DNA of 64,000 nucleotides from Candidatus Formimonas warabiya (lineage in GTDB: Bacteria; Bacillota; Dehalobacteriia; Dehalobacteriales; Dehalobacteriaceae). Positions 46,505 to 55,270 of the stretch are shown one piece after another. Below the pieces are notes generated by a model that saw only the letters and a program-made list of their open reading frames with translations, was not told the DNA's origin and did not search any database. The position numbers were made by a program, and so were the translations under genes. Location: contig NZ_CP017634.1 of assembly GCF_002777255.1 (NCBI RefSeq), positions 4,538,903 through 4,602,902 of the forward strand. The letters are read 5' to 3'. Position 1 is the first letter of the stretch, and each line of letters starts with the position of its first letter.

Positions 46505-48424
46505 ATGAATATACTCTCGATGGAAAACATGATCAAAAGCTATGGTGAAAAGGTATTATTCGATATTCCGTCCTTCGGGATGGAGGAGAATGATAAAATA
46601 GGCTTGATTGGCGTGAACGGGACAGGGAAGTCAACCTTACTGAAAGTTATAGCCGGGATCGAGGCTCCGGACAAAGGGAGGCTTACGGTAGGAAATAATC
46701 TCCGGATGGAATATTTGCCCCAGGACCCCTCTTTTGATCCTGAGGCAACTGTGCTCCAGCAAATCTTTAAAGGCGATTCTCCCATGATGACATTGTTGAA
46801 AGCGTACGAAAATGCCTTAGAAAAAGCAAACCATAGCATGGACTCTGGTGCTTGGCAAAAGAAATTACTGGCATTGAATCAGCAGATGGATCAGATGAAC
46901 GCCTGGAATATGGAGAGTGAAGCTAAAACCGTTTTGACCCGGCTGGGGATCTTTAATTTTGAGGCCAAAGTAGGAAGCTTATCCGGGGGACAAAGAAAAA
47001 GAATTGCTCTAGCCGCTGTTTTGATCAACCCGGCCGACTTAATGATTCTGGATGAGCCGACCAACCATATTGACAATGAAACGGTAGACTGGCTGGAAGA
47101 ATATTTGAACAGGCGGAAAGGGGCCCTTTTAATGGTGACCCACGACCGCTATTTCTTGGACCGGGTCGCTAACCGCATTATTGAGCTGGACCGGGGAAAA
47201 CTCTATACCTATTCAGGCAGTTACAGCATGTTTCTGGAGAAAAAAGTGGACCGGGAAGAACAGGAGCTGGCGGCGGAAAGATCACGGGAAAACCTTTATC
47301 GCCGTGAATTAGCCTGGATCCGCAAAGGCGCGAAAGCCCGGACTACCAAGCAAAAAGCAAGGATCGACAGGTTCGAAAAGCTGAAAGAAGGGATGGGGGA
47401 AACTGGGCGGGAAAGTTTTGAAATATCTGCCGGTGCAACCCGTCTGGGCAAAAAAGTATTTGAACTGGCCCATGTCTCAAAAAGTTTTGGCGCCCAAAAG
47501 GTGATCGATGATTTCAGTTTTGTTTTCTCCCGCCGGGACCGGATCGGCATTATCGGGCCCAATGGCATTGGTAAAACCACGCTTTTAAATATCATTTCCG
47601 GGAGACTGAGCCCTGATCAAGGAAAGGCGGAAAAAGGACAGACCGTGAAACTGGGCTATTTTTCCCAAGAAAATCAGGAGATGGATGAAAACCTGCGTGT
47701 GATCGATTATATCAAAGAAGAAGGGGAGCAAATATCTACTTCCGATGGTAGAATCATCAGCGCAGCCCAAATGCTGGAACGTTTTCTTTTTTCCTCCCGG
47801 GTTCAGTGGACACCGATCGGGAAACTGTCCGGAGGAGAAAAAAGGAGGCTCTATTTATTGCGTGTACTGATGGGGGCTCCCAACGTATTATTGTTGGATG
47901 AGCCAACCAACGATTTAGACACCACAACCCTCACCATCCTGGAAGATTATCTGGATGATTTTCCCGGCGTGGTGATTGCAGTCTCCCATGACCGGTATTT
48001 TCTTGACCGGGTGGTGGAGCAGATATTTGCTTTTCAGGATCACGGTGTGGTTCTGCCTTACGTGGGCAACTATTCGGACTATCAGGATTTTGTCCGGCGC
48101 GGGGGGAAGGGGACGGAAAAGCTTCCCCCGGATAAAAGGGAGAACAAGGAGAAGAATTTTAAAAACAAGCAGGCGACCCTTAAATTCACCTACAAAGAGC
48201 AAAAGGAATATGAAGAGATTGACGACGTGATTACCGGGATGGAAAATGAATTAAAAGAGGTCCAGGAAAGAATCAATGCCGCGGGCAGCGATTTTATACT
48301 GCTTCAGGATTTGCTCAAGAAACAGGAGGAACTGGAACAACAACTGGCGGAAAAGATGGAACGCTGGACTTACCTGAATGAATTAGCCGAAGAAATTGCC
48401 CGGGAAAAGAAACCTAAACAGTAG
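46505..48424 (+). CDS. ABC-F family ATPase (Uup-like)
   Basis: 639 residues, two ABC cassettes and no membrane part. First cassette: GVNGTGKSTLLKV, LSGGQRKR, LMILDEPTNHID. The linker is Arg/Lys-rich (IRKGAKARTTKQKARIDRFE). Second cassette: GPNGIGKTTLLNI, LSGGEKRRLYL, VLLLDEPTNDLD. A C-terminal coiled coil (FKNKQATLKFTYKEQKEYEE to the end) is characteristic of Uup, which binds DNA or ribosomes. ABC-F proteins act on the ribosome; Uup-type ones in assembly or stalled translation. Single gene. Confidence 0.92.
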   Translation: MNILSMENMIKSYGEKVLFDIPSFGMEENDKIGLIGVNGTGKSTLLKVIAGIEAPDKGRLTVGNNLRMEYLPQDPSFDPEATVLQQIFKGDSPMMTLLKAYENALEKANHSMDSGAWQKKLLALNQQMDQMNAWNMESEAKTVLTRLGIFNFEAKVGSLSGGQRKRIALAAVLINPADLMILDEPTNHIDNETVDWLEEYLNRRKGALLMVTHDRYFLDRVANRIIELDRGKLYTYSGSYSMFLEKKVDREEQELAAERSRENLYRRELAWIRKGAKARTTKQKARIDRFEKLKEGMGETGRESFEISAGATRLGKKVFELAHVSKSFGAQKVIDDFSFVFSRRDRIGIIGPNGIGKTTLLNIISGRLSPDQGKAEKGQTVKLGYFSQENQEMDENLRVIDYIKEEGEQISTSDGRIISAAQMLERFLFSSRVQWTPIGKLSGGEKRRLYLLRVLMGAPNVLLLDEPTNDLDTTTLTILEDYLDDFPGVVIAVSHDRYFLDRVVEQIFAFQDHGVVLPYVGNYSDYQDFVRRGGKGTEKLPPDKRENKEKNFKNKQATLKFTYKEQKEYEEIDDVITGMENELKEVQERINAAGSDFILLQDLLKKQEELEQQLAEKMERWTYLNELAEEIAREKKPKQ

Positions 48425-48837
48425 AATCAATCCGGACAGAGTGATTCCATAAAGGTAACATATATTTTACTCTGTCTATTCCAAAAACCGAATGAGGATA
48501 TGTTCTAAAAATTGAACAAGTTCGAAAATTAGAATTTATGGAATAGAGTGCCAGAAATTCCAAACAGATAGGCGCGGAACCAGATCGTTATTTTGAACGA
48601 AGAAAAATTATTTGTTCGGAAAATAGGACATTTGACAATTGCTTTAAGCGTCGATGGGTAAAGATCCTGGGGGGGAAGGAAGGAAAATTCTTGGCATAAA
48701 TCTTGCTAAAAATAACAATGGGAAAGTAGATGAAAGCTTCTAAATGAATGCTTCTAAATGAAAGCTTGTCAGGAATCCATTGCGGAGAGTCCTTGTGATA
48801 AGGGAAAGTTTTGAGGTAGATGAGTGGGGGGATAAAA
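48425..48837. other. Gene-free stretch before the ferredoxin gene
   Basis: 413 bases. GACAGAGT (48433-48440) and ACTCTGTC (48470-48477) can pair over a long loop and may end the ABC-F transcript. Near 48731-48769 the phrase GAAAGCTT/TGAATGCTTCTAAATGAA is repeated imperfectly three times. No gene is supported. Confidence 0.4.
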
Positions 48838-49218
48838 ATGAGTTCGATGATCACATTAAGTGAAAAAATCGAGATACCGGTTAATCAAATGAGACAAAGA
48901 AGAGAAAACCAGGAGACCAGAATCATGGTGGGGATGGGAACCTGTGGGATAGCGGCCGGTGCGGAAGAGGTTTTTCAAACCCTGGCTGAGGAATTAGATG
49001 ACTGGGGTATAGAAGATGCCCAGCTTGTAAAAACCGGTTGTATGGGATTGTGCAAATGGGAACCTATGGTAGAGGTGATCAAACCGGGAAAAGGGAAAAC
49101 AACCTATGTCCATGTAACGCCGGAGAAAGCCCGGCGCATCGTGGAGGAGCATATTATTGAAGGAAAAGTTGTCAAGGAATTTTGTCCGGGAGACGGAAAA
49201 CAAGAGACAACGGCATAA
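48838..49218 (+). CDS. Thioredoxin-like 2Fe-2S ferredoxin (NuoE/HymA-like)
   Basis: 126 residues. The four cysteines of a thioredoxin-like 2Fe-2S cluster lie in the pattern of NuoE and the small HymA subunit: GTCG in VGMGTCGIAAGAEE, with the other two in KTGCMGLCKWEPMVEV. Only three to four conserved Cys are seen because the first CxxxxC partner is shifted (Met-Gly-Thr-Cys). Such proteins feed electrons in bifurcating hydrogenases and NADH dehydrogenases, but no partner subunit is adjacent. GGGGGGATAAAA precedes the ATG. A terminator follows. Confidence 0.8.
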   Translation: MSSMITLSEKIEIPVNQMRQRRENQETRIMVGMGTCGIAAGAEEVFQTLAEELDDWGIEDAQLVKTGCMGLCKWEPMVEVIKPGKGKTTYVHVTPEKARRIVEEHIIEGKVVKEFCPGDGKQETTA

Positions 49219-49232
49219 TATGGCAAAGACAC

Positions 49233-49262
49233 AAGGCGGGAGATTCCCGCCTTACTTTTTTT
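49233..49262 (+). terminator. Terminator of the ferredoxin gene
   Basis: AAGGCGGG and CCCGCCTT pair around AGATT, followed by ACTTTTTTT. Confidence 0.85.
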
Positions 49263-49504
49263 CTGTACCAGGAAAAATTTAATTCTGCCCATCCTGTTGG
49301 AATATTCCATCGTGCCCTTCGGCAGTAAGGATTAAATGTATTTTTGGCGCTAAAATCAGTTAAGCTGTGGTTGAGTGGGAACCTGTATAATAACATTAAC
49401 AGGAGAAGTTATTTGTGTTTATGTTTATATCCTTTGACGATATAATTAAGCTGCAAATCGAATAATAGTGGCTTTAAGTCAAAAAGTCGGGTGGGCAAAA
49501 TAGT

Positions 49505-49555
49505 TTTAACCAGACTAATTTGGCGCAGGTCCCCCGCATACTTGGGGACATTCCA
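49505..49555 (+). repeat. Partial copy C of the compound palindrome family
   Basis: TTTAACCAGACTAATTTGGC followed by GCAGGTCCCCCGCATACTTG and GGGACATTCC. It matches the left end of copies A and B and, in reverse complement, the right inner arm of copy A (1938-1971, GGAATGTCCCCAAATATGCG in complement). The hairpin cores of A and B are missing. It lies directly in front of the hybrid kinase gene, in an otherwise gene-free 350-base gap. Confidence 0.65.
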
Positions 49556-49587
49556 GTATTGCCACGGGAATGAGAGAGGTGGACAGG

Positions 49588-52500
49588 GTGGAAGATAGAA
49601 TAAATAAAAAGCGTATGTTGATGCTGTCCGGTGTGATGATCTCTATCATTGCCGCCATTTTCATATTCAGCTTGTCAAAGCCGGATACCAACCGGAACCA
49701 TCCTGAGAATGGAATATTGGACCTGCAAGGTTGGGAACCGGAGCAGGATGGGGCTTTGAGCCTAAGGGGACAATGGGATTTTTACTGGAAACGATTCTTG
49801 TCCTATCAGGAAATTGCCTCCGGCAGACCTGAACCCGACCTGGCGGCAGCTGTGCCGGGAGAATGGAATAAATCTAAGATAGACGGCCAAAAGCTACCTG
49901 GCATAGGCTACGGCACTTACGTTGTAAAGGTGGTGAACGCCCCGGAAGGCAAGCCCCTGGCCATGAGAGTTCCCCCCTATTCCACAGCCTATGAATTATA
50001 TATCAACGACCGTCTTCTTTCCTCTAATGGTAAGGTCGGTACCAGCAAGGAAAACTATGCGCCGGAATACCGGCCTCAAGTAGTGGAGTTTACTCCTCCC
50101 GGAACCAGCTTTGAGATTATCGTACATATCGCCAACTTCATTTATTCCCGGGGAGGCATGTGGTACGCCCTCAGTCTCGGTACGCCGGAGCAAATCCACA
50201 GCATGGACAGAACCATTGTGAACAAGGATTTGTTTTTATTCGGCGCTTTATCTGTGATGGCACTCTATTACCTGAGCATTTTTTTACTGCGGCGTGAGGA
50301 TAAGAGCAGTTTGTATTTCGTATTTATGTGTGTGATATTTGCAAGCCGGATCGTGGTATATGGGGACTATTTGATTTACAAGCTGATTCCCTTTATAAGT
50401 TACCATGCTATTGTCACTATCGAATATATGACTGTGTGCTACTTTCCTGTTTCTGCCGCCTTTATGATCGGAACATTGTTTCCGGAAGAAAACTCTAGAA
50501 GGGTCTTGAAAGTGGTATTCGCTTATGCGGCAGCCATGACACTGCTTTTCTTGCTGACCCCGATTTCCTTTTACACCGGCTTGGTCTATTACATTCAGAT
50601 CGCCGCAATTCTCATTGGCATGTATTCTATAGTCACCTTGTGTATGGCGTTCCTGAAGGGAAAAAAAGACTCCATAACCGTGCTGCTGGGAGCGCTGGCG
50701 TTAATCATATGTGCGGTATATGACATGCTGTACCAGGATAATATCATCGTCAGCAACGTGGGCGAACTGGTGCCATTGGGCTTATTCATCCTGCTGTTTT
50801 TACAGTCCTTTGTCCTTTCCAGAAGGTTCGCGGAGGCGTTCAAGGATGTCCGCGCCCTGTCTCAGAAGCTCCTGAAGCTGGACAAGATCAAGGATGAATT
50901 TCTTGCCAACACTTCCCATGAACTACGTACACCTTTAAACGGCATCCTCGGTATTACGGAGGCCATGCTCAAGGGAAGCGACGGCCAGCTGGACGAACGG
51001 CAAAAACAAAGCCTGTCCATGATCGCAGGCAGCAGCAGGAGGCTTGCCAATCTGGTCAATGATATCCTGGATTATTCCAAAATGAAAAACGGAGATATTC
51101 TGCTCAACATCCGGCCCATCCAAATCGAGGGTTTGATCCATACCGTGGTAAATGTTTTTAAACAGCTGAACCGGTCCAAGGAATACGAAATCATTGCCGA
51201 AATTCCGGAAGGACTTCCTCCCGTTCTGGCAGACGAAAACCGGGTGGTGCAAATACTGTACAACCTGGTAGGCAATGCGGTGAAATTTACCGCCAGAGGC
51301 TATATCCGGCTTTCAGCAATAAAAAGGGAAAAGATGCTGGAAATCCGCGTCAGCGATACGGGGGAAGGTATCCGGTCAGACAGGCTGGAGGACATCTTCA
51401 AATCCTTTGAACAGGTGGATACTTCCCTGACGCGCCGGCATGGAGGAACCGGTCTGGGCCTTTCCATCACGAAGCAGCTTGTAGAATTGCAGGGAGGCAG
51501 CATCCGGGTGGAATCCCACCCGGGTGAGGGCTCCCGGTTCTATTTTACACTGCCCTTGGCCGATGGGCTGCAGAAAGGGGCGGAACCTGCCGCGGAGGCC
51601 AAGGGACCGGGCAGAATGGCGCAGGAATTGGGCGCACCCCTTGAGGAAGTCTCTGCCAGCATCGAAAGGTTGGAAGAAAGCACCCGGGTCCTTCTGGTAG
51701 ACGACGACCCGGTCAATCTGCAGGCCGCTGCAGCCATATTAAGGCTGGGCGGCCATGGGGTTATTGCGGTAAGCAGCGGCAAGGCCGCCCTGGCGGAGTT
51801 GGACCGGCATAAGGATTATTCTCTGATGGTGCTGGACGTGATGATGCCGGAGATGTCCGGCTATGAGGTGTGCCGGAGGCTCAGGGAAAGCAGGTCAATT
51901 TTCGAGCTGCCCGTGCTGATGCTGACCGCCAAGGCCACCACCGAAGATATTGTCATGGGCTTTGAGGCGGGGGCCAATGATTACCTCCCCAAACCTTTTG
52001 AGCCCGAGGAACTGCTGGCGAGAGTCAGGACCCTTACCGAGCTGAAAGCCTCGGTGGACAAGGCGATGGCCGCAGAAGTAGCCTTCATGCAGGCGCAGAT
52101 CAAGCCCCACTTCCTTTTCAACACCTTAAACGCCATTTCCGCCCTCTGCGACAGTGATCCGGGGCGCGCCCAGCGGCTCATCGACGTTTTTTCCACTTAT
52201 CTCCGGGAAAGCTTTGATTTCAAGAGTCTTGAGATGTATGTGCCCATTGAAAGGGAAATGAGCCTGGTCAGCTCCTATGTGGAGATAGAAAGGGCCCGGT
52301 TCGGGGACAAGCTCCGGGTGGAGTTTGATATGGACCATACCGTAAAGATCAGGATACCCTTGCTTTCCATACAGCCCCTGGTAGAAAACGCCATCAGTCA
52401 TGGCCTCAGAAAAAAGGGGGGCAAAGGTACCGTCACCATATCGGTAAAAAAGGTGACCGAAGGCGTACGGGTGACGGTGGAGGACGACGGGAAGGGCATC

Positions 52501-52668
52501 CCCGAAGACAAGCTGGCAGAACTGCTGACGGGGCCGGCAGGGCAGGGAATCGGCCTCTGGAATACGGACAGGAGACTGAAAAAATTATTAGGGAAAGGGC
52601 TTACCATAGAAAGTGTCCCCGGCAAGGGCACCCGGGTAGCCTATATTGTCCCGCCGGAGGTGATTTGA
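49588..52668 (+). CDS. 7TMR-DISM hybrid sensor kinase with two kinase cores
   Basis: About 1026 residues. Order: N-terminal membrane anchor, an extracellular sensing domain (LRGQWDFYWKRFLSYQEI, VPGEWNKSKIDGQ), seven membrane segments (7TMR-DISM), HisKA (NTSHELRTPLNGILGI), HATPase (GTGLGLSITKQLVELQGGSI), a receiver (Asp in LMVLDVMMPEMSGYEV and the Lys in NDYLPKPFEPEEL), then a LytS-type kinase (QAQIKPHFLFNTLNAISALC, LVENAISHGL, GQGIGLWNTDRRLK). Two kinase chemistries in one chain are unusual. The GTG at 49588 with AGAGGTGGA in front is preferred; the ATG at 49570 is an alternative. The SARP-type regulator follows immediately. Confidence 0.88.
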   Translation: MEDRINKKRMLMLSGVMISIIAAIFIFSLSKPDTNRNHPENGILDLQGWEPEQDGALSLRGQWDFYWKRFLSYQEIASGRPEPDLAAAVPGEWNKSKIDGQKLPGIGYGTYVVKVVNAPEGKPLAMRVPPYSTAYELYINDRLLSSNGKVGTSKENYAPEYRPQVVEFTPPGTSFEIIVHIANFIYSRGGMWYALSLGTPEQIHSMDRTIVNKDLFLFGALSVMALYYLSIFLLRREDKSSLYFVFMCVIFASRIVVYGDYLIYKLIPFISYHAIVTIEYMTVCYFPVSAAFMIGTLFPEENSRRVLKVVFAYAAAMTLLFLLTPISFYTGLVYYIQIAAILIGMYSIVTLCMAFLKGKKDSITVLLGALALIICAVYDMLYQDNIIVSNVGELVPLGLFILLFLQSFVLSRRFAEAFKDVRALSQKLLKLDKIKDEFLANTSHELRTPLNGILGITEAMLKGSDGQLDERQKQSLSMIAGSSRRLANLVNDILDYSKMKNGDILLNIRPIQIEGLIHTVVNVFKQLNRSKEYEIIAEIPEGLPPVLADENRVVQILYNLVGNAVKFTARGYIRLSAIKREKMLEIRVSDTGEGIRSDRLEDIFKSFEQVDTSLTRRHGGTGLGLSITKQLVELQGGSIRVESHPGEGSRFYFTLPLADGLQKGAEPAAEAKGPGRMAQELGAPLEEVSASIERLEESTRVLLVDDDPVNLQAAAAILRLGGHGVIAVSSGKAALAELDRHKDYSLMVLDVMMPEMSGYEVCRRLRESRSIFELPVLMLTAKATTEDIVMGFEAGANDYLPKPFEPEELLARVRTLTELKASVDKAMAAEVAFMQAQIKPHFLFNTLNAISALCDSDPGRAQRLIDVFSTYLRESFDFKSLEMYVPIEREMSLVSSYVEIERARFGDKLRVEFDMDHTVKIRIPLLSIQPLVENAISHGLRKKGGKGTVTISVKKVTEGVRVTVEDDGKGIPEDKLAELLTGPAGQGIGLWNTDRRLKKLLGKGLTIESVPGKGTRVAYIVPPEVI

Positions 52669-52669
52669 G

Positions 52670-53758
52670 TTGATCAGAACGATCATTGTAGACGATGAAC
52701 AGCTCGCTATCGACAAGATGGAAAGACTGCTCAGGGACAGCGGCCTGGCAGCGGTGGAAGGAAGGTTCACCGAGCCCTTGGAAGCACTGGAGTTTCTAAA
52801 AGAAAACAAGGTCGATGCCGTATTCCTGGATATAGAGATGCCGGAAATGGACGGCATGGAGCTGTCCAGCCGCATCATGGACCTGCAGGGGGAGGCTGCC
52901 GTGATCTTTGTCACGGCTTATAACCAATACGCGGTAGAGGCCTTCCGCCTGAATGCCCTGGATTACCTGATGAAGCCGGTGACGGCGGAAAGATTGGGGG
53001 AAACCCTGCATCGAATTATAGAAGGAAAAAGCCTGCCCGTGCCTGCTGGAGAAATGCGGGTCCGGTGCTTCGGCAGATTCGGCGTCAAAGCCGGACGGGA
53101 AAGCATAAAGTTTCGCACCGAAAAAGCGGAAGAGCTTCTGGCTTTTCTGATTGACAAAAGAGACTCCTTCGTCAGCCGGAGGGAAATCCTCGATGGCATC
53201 TGGGAGGAATTTGACGGAGACAGGGCCCTGGCCCATTTCAACACCACCCTCCATTATGTAAAGAAGGCGTTGCTGTCCTATGGAATCCAGATCCCCATCA
53301 CCTATGACAGGGGAGGCTACAAATTTAACCTGGAAGCCCTCACCTGCGACTACCTGAAATTCTGTGCCTTTGCGGAAAAGCCCGGCGGCGCCGGACAGGA
53401 AAACATTCTGGAATATGAGGAAACGGCCGGACTTTATACAAAAGAGTACCTTGCCGGCTGGGAATACGGTTGGGTGGAAAGAAAACGTCTGCTTCTGGAG
53501 GAGCAGTTTATCCGGCTGCTCCTTGAAATAGGGGAATTCTACAAAGAGACAGGAGACTTTCAGAAGGCTGCCGGCTGGCTGAAGACTGGGCTGATGAGGG
53601 AACCGCTCCACAGGGAAATGAACTACCATCTGGTGGAAATTCTCCTGCTGGCCCATGAGCGGATGCTGGCCGTAAAATATTATGAGCTTTACAGAAAGGA
53701 ACTTAAGAAAAAGCTGAACCAGGAACCGGACGATGCTTTCCGGAAGCTGCTGCGGTAA
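52670..53758 (+). CDS. Response regulator with SARP-type output (REC, winged helix, BTAD)
   Basis: 362 residues. Receiver domain with phospho-acceptor Asp in AVFLDIEMPEMDGMEL and Lys in DYLMKPVTAERL; OmpR-like winged helix (RVRCFGRFGVKAGRESIKFR to ITYDRGGYKFNLE); and a C-terminal BTAD tetratricopeptide domain (LYTKEYLAGWEYGWVERKR onward). This is the layout of SARP-like regulators, which act as activators. It begins with TTG one base after the kinase stop, with GGAGGTGA inside the kinase's last codons, so it is the cognate partner. A strong terminator follows. No target gene is evident beside it. Confidence 0.9.
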   Translation: MIRTIIVDDEQLAIDKMERLLRDSGLAAVEGRFTEPLEALEFLKENKVDAVFLDIEMPEMDGMELSSRIMDLQGEAAVIFVTAYNQYAVEAFRLNALDYLMKPVTAERLGETLHRIIEGKSLPVPAGEMRVRCFGRFGVKAGRESIKFRTEKAEELLAFLIDKRDSFVSRREILDGIWEEFDGDRALAHFNTTLHYVKKALLSYGIQIPITYDRGGYKFNLEALTCDYLKFCAFAEKPGGAGQENILEYEETAGLYTKEYLAGWEYGWVERKRLLLEEQFIRLLLEIGEFYKETGDFQKAAGWLKTGLMREPLHREMNYHLVEILLLAHERMLAVKYYELYRKELKKKLNQEPDDAFRKLLR

Positions 53759-53813
53759 GCCCGGCTGCGGTCGGGTAGCGGGGGAAAAAATTTTTATAGG
53801 GGAAAATGCCGTT

Positions 53814-53857
53814 AAGCACCTGAACCTTTTGAGACACAGGGGATTCAGGTGCTTTTT
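53814..53857 (+). terminator. Terminator of the hybrid kinase operon
   Basis: AAGCACCTGAA (53814-53824) pairs with TTCAGGTGCTT (53844-53854), followed by TTTT. Confidence 0.9.
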
Positions 53858-53933
53858 TAAAATAATCCGTTGAACGGGGGTTAAGTGGAAAATTATAAAT
53901 AATTAGATAAATGCAGTGTTGATATAAATAAAG

Positions 53934-53969
53934 AAAACGTAATTTGTTTATCGCAAATTGCGTTTTTTT
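53934..53969 (+). terminator. Second terminator-like hairpin before the GGDEF gene
   Basis: AACGTAATTTG and CAAATTGCGTT pair with one bulge, followed by TTTTTTTATTTT. It lies between the operon terminator and the GGDEF gene with no gene in between, so it may be a leader attenuator of that gene. Confidence 0.55.
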
Positions 53970-54085
53970 ATTTTCCGATGGGTTAAGAAATGAAATACGC
54001 AGCCGAAAATTGTAATAGAAAATTATGGATTGGAGCATGGGAAAGTTTATTTTACCGGCTGTCTCTGCACGGGAGGGGGAGAATC

Positions 54086-55057
54086 ATGGGGAATAAGAAG
54101 GCTTCTATTCTAGTGGTTGATGATAATGACGATGATCTTCAGGTGCTTGGAGAAGTGATAGAAAAGGAAGGCTATCAGCCTGTCCTTGCTTCTGGCGGAG
54201 AGCAGGCCTTAGAATTGATCAGCATGAAGAAGCCTGATCTAATTCTGCTTGATGCGACGATGCCGGAAATGAACGGTTATGTGGTGTGCCGCCGTTTGAA
54301 AAAAGACCCGGAGACAAGAGATATTCCTGTTATTTTTCTGACGTCGGAGTGGGAAGATGAGGATATTGTCAAATGTTTTGAGTCCGGTGGGGCTGATTAT
54401 CTCAAAAAACCTTTCGATTCCATAGAGTTGTTGGCCAAACTGAAAACTCATATCGAATGGAAAAAGTCCCGTAATGAAGTTAAGCACTTGGATGAATTGC
54501 TTCAGAAAAAGAATCAGGAACTGAGTGAGGCCAATAAGATCATCAAAGTGAAAACCCAACAACTGAACCAGGTCATGGGTTTATTAGAGCAGGACACAAG
54601 AACGGACCCGCTGACAGGACTATGCAACAGAAGACATGCCCTGAAGCTTATTGATGACGAGGTAGTTCGATATCAACGCAACCAAAAGCCCTTTTCTTTG
54701 GTGATTTCGGCGATTGAGGATCTGGACGTAATCCATGATACCTACGGACATGATTGTGGCCATGCTGTGCTGCAAATGGTTACACAAATTTTTATTTCCA
54801 CGGTTCGGGAAATGGACTCTGTAGCCAGGTGGGGCGAGGGAGAGTTTCTCATCATCCTGCCCGAAACCGGATTCGCCGGGGCAAAGATGCTGGAGAAAAG
54901 GATCAGAAAAAAGTTAGAAGAACAGGCGTTTTTTTACAACAAGGAGATAATCCCCATCACGATGACCTTTGGGGCGGCCACTTTTATCGGTGGGGAAAGT
55001 AAAGAAGACGTGATTAAACGGGCCGACAATGCTTTAAATAAGAAAAGTAAGAGATAA
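54086..55057 (+). CDS. Response regulator with degenerate GGDEF domain
   Basis: 323 residues: receiver (acidic pocket VVDDNDDD, phospho-Asp in LILLDATMPEMNGYVV, Lys in ADYLKKPFDS), coiled coil (HLDELLQKKNQELSEANKII), then GGDEF. The catalytic loop reads RWGEGEFLIILPE, so GGDEF/GGEEF has become GEGEF, and the metal Asp of the DIDxFK motif is Glu (AIEDLDVIHDTYGH). These changes make diguanylate cyclase activity doubtful; it may be a c-di-GMP or GTP sensor or a scaffold. GGGGGAG precedes the ATG at 54086. Compare the intact paralogue at 59.6-60.6 kb. Confidence 0.88.
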   Translation: MGNKKASILVVDDNDDDLQVLGEVIEKEGYQPVLASGGEQALELISMKKPDLILLDATMPEMNGYVVCRRLKKDPETRDIPVIFLTSEWEDEDIVKCFESGGADYLKKPFDSIELLAKLKTHIEWKKSRNEVKHLDELLQKKNQELSEANKIIKVKTQQLNQVMGLLEQDTRTDPLTGLCNRRHALKLIDDEVVRYQRNQKPFSLVISAIEDLDVIHDTYGHDCGHAVLQMVTQIFISTVREMDSVARWGEGEFLIILPETGFAGAKMLEKRIRKKLEEQAFFYNKEIIPITMTFGAATFIGGESKEDVIKRADNALNKKSKR

Positions 55058-55270
55058 AATCACATGAAAAGTATAATCGGGTCGTTTTTTCCCTAAGGAA
55101 AGATCAAAAATCCGGATTGTCATCCCCCCGGGTTTTTTTCTTTTTGTCCAGGGGATATTTTTCAGGACCTACTGACAATATTTTCTAACCGGGCCTGAAA
55201 TAAAACAAACCGGGAAAGGATATAATTTTTTTAAACACGGCAAAAATTGATGAGGAGAAATAGGGAAAAG

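Noticed and set aside
52796..53656. Long leftward open frame opposite the SARP-type regulator
   Set aside because: It is the antisense of a well-supported coding region with recognisable domains, has no ribosome site and no recognisable motif.
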